DNA of 64,000 nucleotides from Butyrivibrio sp. LB2008 (GTDB lineage: Bacteria; Bacillota; Clostridia; Lachnospirales; Lachnospiraceae), in assembly GCF_000621565.1 (NCBI RefSeq), contig NZ_KK211306.1:359611-423610 (forward strand). Reading direction: 5' to 3'. How positions within the stretch are numbered: the first letter of the stretch is position 1; each line of letters opens with the position of its first letter. This document shows positions 44,759-52,123 of the stretch, piece by piece. Below the pieces are notes generated by a model. That model was not told where the DNA came from and ran no database searches. It saw only the letters and a program-made list of their open reading frames with translations. The position numbers and the translations under genes are program-made.

Positions 44759-45889
44759 TTATTTTCTGATTTTCACCCCTAGTTTTTCTAATGCATAATT
44801 AAAATATGTCACTTTATCATAGGTCACTCTACATATGCCTGTCATTCCATTAACAACATCCACTTTATCCCCACTTCTGCTAACCACATAGTCACTATCC
44901 ATTTCGACAAGAATCTTAAACACCTGATTTACACTACCTTCTTTACCTTCTCTACTCGATACGTTGCTATCAATTTGCTTAACCACTCCGCTTATTGTTC
45001 CATATACATTCTGTGCAAGGCCATCAATCACAATCTGTACCTCATCTCCTACATGTATTCTTGCCATATCTGATGTAGATACAAATGCTTCCAAAATACT
45101 GGCAGTATTTGCCGGAGTAATGCTTGCAACCGTTTGAGTAGTTTGAACCACCATTCCGTCCTTATAATCTGCAAGCAGGTGAATTCTTCCTGTAGCATTC
45201 GCCTTAACAGTGTACTCGCTTTGTCCGGAGCCTATTGCAGAAATCTGTGCATCTATTGCTTCTATCTGCTGTTTTGCATCAGAGATTGTTCTCTCTGCAG
45301 AAGAAATTGCATCATAATAAATCTGAGAAATCTTGCCTTCATTCTTTTCAAGCTCAGCTTCAATTTGATCTTCCGAGTAGTCATATTTATCGTAAATACT
45401 TGCATCAATCACGTTTTGCTTTAATTGTGACTTATACGATTCATATGCACTGTAAAAAAGAACATCACCAGGATCACTATCGCTAAAATAATTAGTATCA
45501 TCCTTTATTGATTTTACAAGCAATTGATTTTTCTCAATTTTCTCTTCGTATGATTTTTTGCTAAGTTCTAACTGCTGTGCCTGAATATTATAGTCAGTAC
45601 TTTTTACTTTGAATAACTCATCGCCATCCTTTACCAGCATTCCTTCCGATAAATTGCAATCTGTTATTTCTCCCGTGTATGTACACATAACAAAATTGGA
45701 CATTTCACTTGTTATCGTGCCTGAAGCTTGTATTACATATGTCTTTGGTGTACGAATACTCCAAATGATTGCAGCGATACAGATTATCGCAATCAAAATA
45801 ATAATCATATAGCCAAAAGCAGGTGGCTCTTTATCATACAATATTCGTGAATCTCTAAATTCATCAATCGTTTTTATGTTTTTTTCCAT
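44759..45889 (-). CDS. HlyD/LcnD-type secretion accessory protein
   Basis: 376-residue membrane-fusion-type protein. A cytoplasmic start with DEFRDSRILYDKEPPAFGY, one TM (MIIILIAIICIAAIIWSI), a lipoyl/barrel half (YVIQASGTITSEMSNFVMCTYTGEITDCNLSEGMLVKDGDELFKV), a coiled-coil hairpin (about 105-215, ending SSAERTISDAKQQIEAIDAQI), the second half (EYTVKANATGRIHLLADYKDGMVVQTTQTVASITP), and a beta-barrel tail. This is the partner of C39-type bacteriocin exporters. The exporter itself is encoded four genes upstream. The gene starts 13 bp after the previous stop. Confidence 0.92.
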   Translation of the reverse strand: MEKNIKTIDEFRDSRILYDKEPPAFGYMIIILIAIICIAAIIWSIRTPKTYVIQASGTITSEMSNFVMCTYTGEITDCNLSEGMLVKDGDELFKVKSTDYNIQAQQLELSKKSYEEKIEKNQLLVKSIKDDTNYFSDSDPGDVLFYSAYESYKSQLKQNVIDASIYDKYDYSEDQIEAELEKNEGKISQIYYDAISSAERTISDAKQQIEAIDAQISAIGSGQSEYTVKANATGRIHLLADYKDGMVVQTTQTVASITPANTASILEAFVSTSDMARIHVGDEVQIVIDGLAQNVYGTISGVVKQIDSNVSSREGKEGSVNQVFKILVEMDSDYVVSRSGDKVDVVNGMTGICRVTYDKVTYFNYALEKLGVKIRK

Positions 45890-45902
45890 TTACATTAACG
45901 CC

Positions 45903-46382
45903 TTACTCTTCTGTTTTTATTGGCATAAAAATATCCGCACTGATTACTTCTTCATCTCTATTTACAAACACAGTGTAGCTTGCACCTTCTAATTCAATTT
46001 CATTTTCAAAAGCATACACTCCGAGTTTGTCATAAGCATACTTAATCGACTTTTCTTCGCCTGTATATCTGGCAAAAAGACAATTTTTTACTCGAAGCAC
46101 TGACTCCATCCTATACGGTGCCTTAACATTATTGATATAATTATCGCTTTGAAGCATGAACTGCAAATCTACATCCGCCTCACCATTCTGCTTCATCTCG
46201 AAACTTGAATACTGAATCAATGGTCCAATCTGTTTGGCTCCGTGTGTAGAAATAAAAACATTCATCTTATTAATCTCATTATCAAACGAGCCTGTATTTA
46301 TCTCTGAAAAGTCCATCTTACAAGAAAGGACATTTTGTAATTTGAGCGTTTTGTTTTCTTCAACATTTATAATATTCATCAT
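45903..46382 (-). CDS. Small cytoplasmic protein, possibly GyrI/effector-binding fold
   Basis: 159 residues, no signal or TM, GGGAG before the ATG. The pattern of strands with a central YSSFEM and a repeated alpha-beta layout, ending VNRDEEVISADIFMPIKTEE, recalls the GyrI-like/effector-binding (SHS2) fold and DUF5085-like proteins. The closing 'DIFMPIK' is typical of the final strand in that fold. The match is by overall look, so it is weak. It lies in tight order between the 50-aa membrane protein and the HlyD gene. It could bind the precursor or a small ligand. Confidence 0.5.
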   Translation of the reverse strand: MMNIINVEENKTLKLQNVLSCKMDFSEINTGSFDNEINKMNVFISTHGAKQIGPLIQYSSFEMKQNGEADVDLQFMLQSDNYINNVKAPYRMESVLRVKNCLFARYTGEEKSIKYAYDKLGVYAFENEIELEGASYTVFVNRDEEVISADIFMPIKTEE

Positions 46383-46457
46383 TTTTCTCCCATTACCTAT
46401 TTAATTTTTTTCACATTCCCCCTATAAACTCCTTAACACAATGAACATACTTATGAA

Positions 46458-46610
46458 TCAATTCTTTCTTTTTTTCAATACAGAATACACTAACGAAATA
46501 ACTATTATACTAATTCCCCCAATATTACAAAATAATCTACTCTCCATATGATTTGCAATCAAAATTATTACTGTAAAAAACAACACAGAAATCCTATATA
46601 TAAGATCCAT
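46458..46610 (-). CDS. 50-aa two-TM membrane protein of the peptide island
   Basis: Fifty codons from the ATG at 46608-46610. AAGGAG lies upstream at a rather long 13-nt spacing. Helices YRISVLFFTVIILIANH and GISIIVISLVYSVL are followed by a basic tail KKRKN. It is homologous to the 55-aa protein at 31489-31656 (15 of 49 ungapped identities, shared ANH triplet, N29, Y42 and LK). It sits directly after the precursor gene and before the export genes, the usual place for an immunity gene. Function is inferred only from that. Confidence 0.65.
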   Translation of the reverse strand: MDLIYRISVLFFTVIILIANHMESRLFCNIGGISIIVISLVYSVLKKRKN

Positions 46611-46737
46611 TTTTATATTTTTTCTCCTTATCATCTAATATTGTTCTTGACTCATATTTCCAATAGTTTTAAGAAGTATTACTTTTTCACAAGCTAATCT
46701 CTCAACAATAAATTGCCAAGAGATTAGCTTAGACTAA

Positions 46738-47112
46738 TTAGAATATAATTGTATTACGACTTGCTATATTCTTCTCATCAGTACTTGAAAGACTAAATAC
46801 ACCTGTTGCAACTGGATTAACTAGTCCATTCAATCTTATTCTAACTCCATACCCTTCATCCTGATTACCTATTATTGTAGCAACTGCCCCAACAATTGCA
46901 GCTCCAACTCCTAAGCTTGTTAATGCCGCAACAAGACCCGCAACTGTTTGTGCTCCTGTTACCATTTTTCTCTCTTGATGCGTTAAATAAACATTATATC
47001 CCCATACATTAACATCTACACACCATCCACCATTAACATATTGTCTTTCCTCTTCATCCATAAGAACATAGTTAAGTGGCATATTGATAGCTTTGTCTAC
47101 ACAACAATTCAT
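46738..47112 (-). CDS. Double-glycine-leader secreted peptide precursor (bacteriocin-like)
   Basis: 124 residues from the ATG at 47110-47112 (AGAGAGGTG upstream). The leader is 29 residues and ends LMDEEERQYVNGG, with the hydrophobic/acidic spacing and GG expected for cleavage by C39 peptidases. The predicted mature part begins at W30 and has ~95 residues. It has an aromatic N-terminus (WCVDVNVWGYNVYL), then a Gly/Ala-rich amphiphilic helix (TVAGLVAALTSLGVGAAIVGAVATIIG) typical of pore-forming class II bacteriocins, and a polar tail. Length is large for that class. The maturation peptidase/exporter gene ends 149 bp upstream. Antimicrobial activity is inference. Confidence 0.75.
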   Translation of the reverse strand: MNCCVDKAINMPLNYVLMDEEERQYVNGGWCVDVNVWGYNVYLTHQERKMVTGAQTVAGLVAALTSLGVGAAIVGAVATIIGNQDEGYGVRIRLNGLVNPVATGVFSLSSTDEKNIASRNTIIF

Positions 47113-47260
47113 TTTTTTCACCTCTCTTTTTTTATTTTGGTTCATTCATTCGCGACTGAATTCACCTAATATATCAGAACATGCATACGGCATAACTTAG
47201 GCCTATTTGCTCCACTGTGAAGATAACACCGAATGTATGTCGATACCCAACATAAAAAAA

Positions 47261-49492
47261 TCATGTGTATACAAGTTCATCAACTCTTTCCTCTATCTCA
47301 TACTCATACCTTTCTCTTTTTTCATTTTTATCATTTATGACAAAGTTACCCTGTTGCATCTCCCAAAGTTCCCAGTATCTGCCTTTAAGCTTTAGAAGTT
47401 CTTCATGATTTCCCTGCTCAATTATCTGTCCCTTATCCAAAACAATTATCTTATCGCAATTCTTCACGGTAGCCAGTCTATGCGCAATGATAAGCATCGT
47501 CTTCTTCTTGAACTTGTTATAGATCATGTCAAAAATAATGTTTTCCGTAGCAAAATCCAAATTACTTGTAGACTCATCCATAATATAAAACTTATTATCT
47601 TTAAGGAACGCTCTTGCTAATGCAATTCTTTGTTTTTCACCTCCGCTAAGTCCGTTTCCAGCCTCCTCAAGATATGTATGATATTGCATTGGAAGTTTTT
47701 TTATAAATTCATGAGCATCCGCCTTTTTAGCAGCTTCTTTTACCTCTTCAAGAGTTGCGTTCATTCTGCTGACACGTATATTGTCATATATGCTTTTTGA
47801 GAACAACTCTATATTCTGCGGAACATAAGAAATAGCCTTCCTAAGTGATGAATTTGAATATTCGCTTATATCGGCACCATCTATTGTGATTTCACCGTTC
47901 TCAGGTTCATAATAGCGCAGTAACAACTTAGCTATAGTCGACTTCCCGCTACCGCTTGCCCCAACCAATGCAACCTTCTGTCCTTTCGGAATCGTAAAGC
48001 TGATATTGTCCAAAGCCGGTTTTCTATTACCATATCTGAATGTAAGATTCTTTATTTCAATATCTCCGTCTACACTTGTTATTTCTTGCTGTTCATCTTC
48101 TTTTTCTTCCCTCTCATAATCCAGAATTTCCGACAATCTCTTCATGGAAATATTCGCTTCTTGAATCTGTAACTGGAGCCCCACAAGATTGCTTATCGGA
48201 TTCATAAAATACCCTGAGAGCGTCATAAATGCCATATAGCTTCCAAGTGTAAGTTCGTTATTAATTACCGAGCTGATTCCAACATACAATAAAACAATAT
48301 TTCCCATTCCCGATATGATACTCGAAATAGTTCCCTGTACATTTGAAAGCATGGATTCTTTGTAGCCAATTCTAAGAGATTTTATATACTCTTTTTCTAT
48401 GCTCTCAAGCTCGGTATCCTCATTTGCATTTCCCTTTATTGTTTCTACAGCACGAAGCCCCTCAATAATCTCTGAATTGAGAACCGATGCCTGCTGCATT
48501 TGCTCTTCATTAATCTTCTTGTACGGTTGCTTAAAAATAAAAACCAATATAATACTGACAACTGTCATAAATAAAATGATGGAAAAAAGCTGTGAATTCA
48601 TCCGGAACAGGATGACACCGGACATAAGTGCCATTGATATATCCATAATCAGCGATAATGCTATTCCGGTAAAAATATTTTTTATAGTAAACGCATCAGA
48701 AAATCGCGTCGTTATATCTCCCGTTTTTCTTGTAGAAAAGAATTTCATCGGAAGCTTATATATATGTTCGAAATATCCCAGCATAAGAGGGATATCTATC
48801 TTAATTGATAGATGTAGCAAGATCCACTGTCTGATAAATCCAAGCACTGTCGAAGTAAACGATATCCCAAGAAAGACTACAAGCATAATCTTTAATGCAT
48901 CCTTCTGCTGGTACGTCAGGATTTCGTCATAGATAACATTATTAAACAAAGATGATACTATTCCTAAGAGTGTCACAAGCGCCGATGCCAAAAAAGCATA
49001 TATAAACAGCTTCTTTTGTGGAAGCATAAGCTTAATATAGCGATCAAATATATTGACGCCTTTTACCTTTCCGGACTCAAATTCACTGTTAGGTTTTAGC
49101 AGAAGTAACGCTCCTGTAAATTTCTCATAGAAGGTATCAATTTCAACACGTTCTAAATCCTTTGCCGGATCACCAATCACTATATGTTTATTATCTTTTT
49201 TAAAGATAACCACAAAATGTGACAAACCTTCTTTTGTGATAATATTTGCAATACACGGCAAAGAAAATTCACTTAAAAATCCTTCTTTGTCGACTTTTAC
49301 TGCCTGTGTCATGAATCCAAGTTTTTCCGCGCATTTTGATAGTCCGATAAGATTTGTTCCTTTGAGATCAGTGCCCATCATATCACGAAGTCGCGTAATG
49401 GTTGTTTCTTTCTTGTAATGTAAGCAAACCATTGCCATGCAAGCCGCAGCACAGTCCGTATAATCATGCTGTTTAACAAATGTGTATCTCAT
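47261..49492 (-). CDS. C39-peptidase bacteriocin-type ABC exporter
   Basis: 743-residue PCAT transporter that cuts double-glycine leaders and exports the product. The N-terminal C39 cysteine protease has Q8, C14 (QHDYTDC), H92 (GLSHFVV) and D108 (GDPAKD), a complete catalytic set. Residues about 160-440 carry six TMs. The C-terminal ATPase has Walker A GASGSGKST, signature LSGGEKQRIALARA, Walker B FYIMDESTSNLD (Ser replaces the usual Ala, as in this family), and the switch His in IIAHRL. It is the first gene of a long minus-strand operon preceded by the direct repeats at 49606-49635. AAGGATAG precedes the ATG. Confidence 0.95.
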   Translation of the reverse strand: MRYTFVKQHDYTDCAAACMAMVCLHYKKETTITRLRDMMGTDLKGTNLIGLSKCAEKLGFMTQAVKVDKEGFLSEFSLPCIANIITKEGLSHFVVIFKKDNKHIVIGDPAKDLERVEIDTFYEKFTGALLLLKPNSEFESGKVKGVNIFDRYIKLMLPQKKLFIYAFLASALVTLLGIVSSLFNNVIYDEILTYQQKDALKIMLVVFLGISFTSTVLGFIRQWILLHLSIKIDIPLMLGYFEHIYKLPMKFFSTRKTGDITTRFSDAFTIKNIFTGIALSLIMDISMALMSGVILFRMNSQLFSIILFMTVVSIILVFIFKQPYKKINEEQMQQASVLNSEIIEGLRAVETIKGNANEDTELESIEKEYIKSLRIGYKESMLSNVQGTISSIISGMGNIVLLYVGISSVINNELTLGSYMAFMTLSGYFMNPISNLVGLQLQIQEANISMKRLSEILDYEREEKEDEQQEITSVDGDIEIKNLTFRYGNRKPALDNISFTIPKGQKVALVGASGSGKSTIAKLLLRYYEPENGEITIDGADISEYSNSSLRKAISYVPQNIELFSKSIYDNIRVSRMNATLEEVKEAAKKADAHEFIKKLPMQYHTYLEEAGNGLSGGEKQRIALARAFLKDNKFYIMDESTSNLDFATENIIFDMIYNKFKKKTMLIIAHRLATVKNCDKIIVLDKGQIIEQGNHEELLKLKGRYWELWEMQQGNFVINDKNEKRERYEYEIEERVDELVYT

Positions 49493-49574
49493 GCCACAAT
49501 TCTATCCTTCGATTATTTTATTTAATCCCGGTACGTTTTATATTTCCTTTTCATTTGAACCTTAACAATAATTA

Positions 49575-49635
49575 ATGATAATCGTTCATTTCCTCACTCA
49601 CAATGTATCTTGAGTGAACACGCGGTATCTTGAGT
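49575..49635 (-). promoter_or_regulatory. Exporter promoter with LytTR-type direct repeats
   Basis: On the minus strand, ACTCAAGATA occurs at 49635-49626 and again at 49615-49606, a 20-bp period. TATCAT (49580-49575), a likely -10, starts 25 nt after the second repeat. There is no good -35, as expected for activator-dependent promoters. The arrangement mirrors that at 51830-51890. Confidence 0.7.
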
Positions 49636-49640
49636 AAACG

Positions 49641-49670
49641 AAAAAACTCCGGCTTTTCACCACCGAAGTT
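49641..49670 (-). terminator. Terminator of the kinase/regulator operon
   Basis: AACTTCGG / CCGGAGTT with a 10-nt loop, followed by TTTTTTCG on the minus strand. It separates the regulatory genes from the exporter operon. Confidence 0.85.
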
Positions 49671-49682
49671 TCAAAAAATCAA

Positions 49683-50984
49683 TCATAGCGCTATAAAGGC
49701 TACGAATTTACCATCTTCAATTTTATTACTATAAAATCCATTGTATTTATTTACTACAGCTCTTACACTCTTCATACCAAAGCCATGATTCTTAATATCT
49801 TTTTTTGTAGTAAACATATCTCCATCAATGATTTTATCTTTCATTATCGTATCATTTTCCACCCTAATCAAAAGCTGCTCTCCGCTATTTGAAACCTTAA
49901 CATCTATGCCTTTTTCATCAGCTTCTACTTTTTCACACCCTTCTACAGCATTTTTTAAAAGATTGTAAAAAATCGTGCAGAGATCATAATCGCTTATGTC
50001 CTCTCTGATTTTGGGACATCCCTCATATTGAAACTTTATGTTTTTGTCTTTCATCACATTTGCCTGATCGTTAATCACTGCATCAGTAGCCATGTTGCAG
50101 GTATATTTCTTAGCTTTGTCTATTTCAACCTGTTTTTTCATGCTAGCCAGATACTCCTGCATTTTTTCAATATTGCCTTCATCAAGGTATTTTTGTAAAG
50201 CTGTAATATGCGCACGGGCATCATGCCTAAATTTTCGCACTTTTTCCTGATCTTTCTTTAGTCCGTCAAAATAATCTGATTGAGCTTTTAACATATACTG
50301 ATACTTAATCTCGTCTTGCTTCATCTTGTTATTTTTCTTTACAACAAAACTTTGCCATACCATTACTATAATAAAAAGAAACAATAATCCCAGCATTGCA
50401 AAAGATATATTAATGTAAGCCTTTTGATCATACTCATTTCTTCTCACCATTTCCCATAGTGCAGGAATTATAAAAAGTCCTCCAATAAAGCTTGAAAAAA
50501 TCACTCCTAATTGTGAAGTAGAAAGGTAATAATTTACCTTCTTTTTTATAATAATATTCATAAAAAAAAGATAAATCATAGGAGCAATTAAAACCAATAC
50601 CTTATCCCAAAGAGGTCTTCCTACAAGTGCCCCGCATAAATAACATTTATCTTCAAACATGGCATAAAAAAACATTTTAGCCAATGTTGATAGTAAATCC
50701 ATAACCACCCAAGACACTGCCATATATATAAGGCCCTTACCCCTTTTGCCTTTCTTTATTAACACCACAAAAAAAATGGAGCAAAGATTAGGAATTCCAC
50801 TAAGCCATCTATCCCCTCCACTGATTTCAAAATATAAAAGGCAACATAACAACGAGAATGTAAAATAAATCGGAACAGATATTTTCTTCTTGTATATTGG
50901 AAAGTTAAATGCAATAAGAAAAAAGGAAAAGTATTTCAATAAATCTAAAAAACTATATGCTGCAGCCCATAAAAAATCCTTCAT
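49683..50984 (-). CDS. AgrC-like sensor histidine kinase
   Basis: 433 residues. The N-terminal ~210 residues hold about six TM helices, the peptide-sensing layout of the HPK10/AgrC group. A coiled-coil-like linker leads to KVRKFRHDARAHITALQKYL (phospho-His) and a GHKL ATPase with NLLKNAVEGC (N box) and NHGFGMKSVRAVVNKYNG (G box). The start overlaps the regulator stop by 4 bp. These kinases normally detect secreted peptides; the 16-codon ORF transcribed away from this pair is the obvious candidate here. No agrB-like processing gene was seen in the window. Confidence 0.92.
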   Translation of the reverse strand: MKDFLWAAAYSFLDLLKYFSFFLIAFNFPIYKKKISVPIYFTFSLLCCLLYFEISGGDRWLSGIPNLCSIFFVVLIKKGKRGKGLIYMAVSWVVMDLLSTLAKMFFYAMFEDKCYLCGALVGRPLWDKVLVLIAPMIYLFFMNIIIKKKVNYYLSTSQLGVIFSSFIGGLFIIPALWEMVRRNEYDQKAYINISFAMLGLLFLFIIVMVWQSFVVKKNNKMKQDEIKYQYMLKAQSDYFDGLKKDQEKVRKFRHDARAHITALQKYLDEGNIEKMQEYLASMKKQVEIDKAKKYTCNMATDAVINDQANVMKDKNIKFQYEGCPKIREDISDYDLCTIFYNLLKNAVEGCEKVEADEKGIDVKVSNSGEQLLIRVENDTIMKDKIIDGDMFTTKKDIKNHGFGMKSVRAVVNKYNGFYSNKIEDGKFVAFIAL

Positions 50985-51703
50985 ATACGCATCCCCTCAT
51001 ACAAATATTGTCTATAACTTCTTAGAGCAGTATCTTTATAACTTTTTCCAATCGGTATGCTTTCTTTTGTTATCAAGTTAATATAAGCACCGGATAAATT
51101 TGATATCTTATTTACATTAATAAGATATGATCTATGCACGCGAAGAAATGGCATACCTCCGAGGATGTTTTCACACTTTTTCAATGTATAAGAAGTAACA
51201 ATTTTCTTTTGTATAGTGTATATATCACAATAATTTGAATCCGCTTTAAGATATATAATATCCGACTTGCGAAGATGATAGTCGCCACAATTATCCGAAA
51301 AAACCACCAATGAATCAGATATCACCCTCTTATAAACCTTTTGAAGCCTTGCATTAAAATCAATCTCCTTTATCGGCTTTTGAATGAACCCTAATGTCTT
51401 ATATCCATATGCATCTCCGGCAAATTCATGATGACTTGATACAAATACTATATTTAAAACATTGGGCATCTTTTCTATTTCTTCCATCACAGACAATCCG
51501 TCGATTTCACCCATCTCAATATCCAGAAACACAAGATCTATATGCCTGTCAGTTTCCTTTAAAATTTCTTCTCCCGAATAATATGAGTAGACCTTATAAC
51601 TTACATTTTTATCAATAAAAAATGAGTTGCATAACCCGATTATTTCGTTGTGCAACTCTCTATCATCATCACATATTGCAATATTGAATGTACCTATATC
51701 CAT
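50981..51703 (-). CDS. LytTR-family response regulator
   Basis: 240 residues. The receiver domain has CDDD near residue 11, phospho-acceptor Asp in LVFLDIEMGEIDGLSV, the SSHHEFA switch region and Lys in IQKPIKE. The LytTR domain (about 140-235) has DIIYLKADSNYCDIYT and FLRVHRSYLINVNKI, the DNA-contacting blocks. LytTR proteins bind pairs of ~9-10-bp direct repeats two turns apart and activate weak promoters. Such pairs (ACTCAAGATA) sit upstream of the 16-codon ORF and of the exporter. ATAGGGGGAT precedes the ATG. A -10 TATAAT is at 51749-51754. Confidence 0.93.
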   Translation of the reverse strand: MDIGTFNIAICDDDRELHNEIIGLCNSFFIDKNVSYKVYSYYSGEEILKETDRHIDLVFLDIEMGEIDGLSVMEEIEKMPNVLNIVFVSSHHEFAGDAYGYKTLGFIQKPIKEIDFNARLQKVYKRVISDSLVVFSDNCGDYHLRKSDIIYLKADSNYCDIYTIQKKIVTSYTLKKCENILGGMPFLRVHRSYLINVNKISNLSGAYINLITKESIPIGKSYKDTALRSYRQYLYEGMRI

Positions 51704-51829
51704 CGTGTAATCCCCCTATATTCAAGTAAATAGCTACATTTTTTAAAGATTATATCATAAATATTCCTATATAACACTTCTGTCTTATCATGGTTTTAAA
51801 ATCAATTATCTATAATCACATTTCCATAC

Positions 51830-51890
51830 ACTCAAGATAACCGTAGTTTACTCAATGATATAATCGTAGCTAATCGAATTGTAATATAAT
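51830..51890 (+). promoter_or_regulatory. Promoter of the 16-codon ORF with LytTR-type direct repeats
   Basis: ACTCAAGATA (51830-51839) and ACTCAATGATA (51850-51860), period 20-21 bp. A perfect -10 TATAAT (51885-51890) starts 24 nt after the second repeat. A second nested pair, AACCGTAG (51839) and AATCGTAG (51862), overlaps. The -35 position is poor, so activation is expected. Confidence 0.7.
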
Positions 51891-51929
51891 GCAATCTGTC
51901 ATCGCAAAACAAAAAGGAGGTATTCATTC

Positions 51930-51980
51930 ATGTATCAATATGATATTCTTGAACTTATTTTTGGAAATAGCAATCCTTAA
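51930..51980 (+). CDS. 16-aa peptide, candidate quorum-sensing signal
   Basis: ORF encoding MYQYDILELIFGNSNP. AAAAAGGAGG lies 10 nt before the ATG, one of the best RBSs in the window. It has its own promoter with repeats shared with the exporter and is divergent from the AgrC-like kinase/LytTR pair. Hairpins 20-60 nt downstream would end a ~150-nt transcript. There is no signal peptide, GG leader or AgrD-like Cys. It could be a leaderless pheromone, a leader peptide, or the coding part of a small regulatory RNA. Translation is supported by the RBS only. Confidence 0.55.
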   Translation: MYQYDILELIFGNSNP

Positions 51981-52019
51981 TAGGCATTTTCCATCTATAA
52001 ATCGCCAAACTCGGTCAAA

Positions 52020-52074
52020 AAAATATAACTTTGGCGATTTATACGCTAAAAAATGCTTATAAATCGCCAAAGTT
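52020..52074. terminator. Terminator of the ABC exporter/MATE operon, overlapping hairpins
   Basis: AACTTTGGCGATTTATA / TATAAATCGCCAAAGTT with a T run on the minus strand. A further AAATCGCCAAA at 51999-52011 can pair with the same TTTGGCGATTT, so the 16-codon transcript on the plus strand can also end here or choose between two folds. Confidence 0.75.
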
Positions 52075-52123
52075 TATTTTTCAAGTAACCTTAACCTCTA
52101 TTCAATTCGACCTTCAATTCCCT

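Noticed and set aside
51930..51980. AgrD-type cyclic peptide precursor
   Set aside because: Sixteen residues, no Cys or thiolactone Ser context, no amphipathic leader and no agrB in the window. It is kept only as an unclassified peptide.
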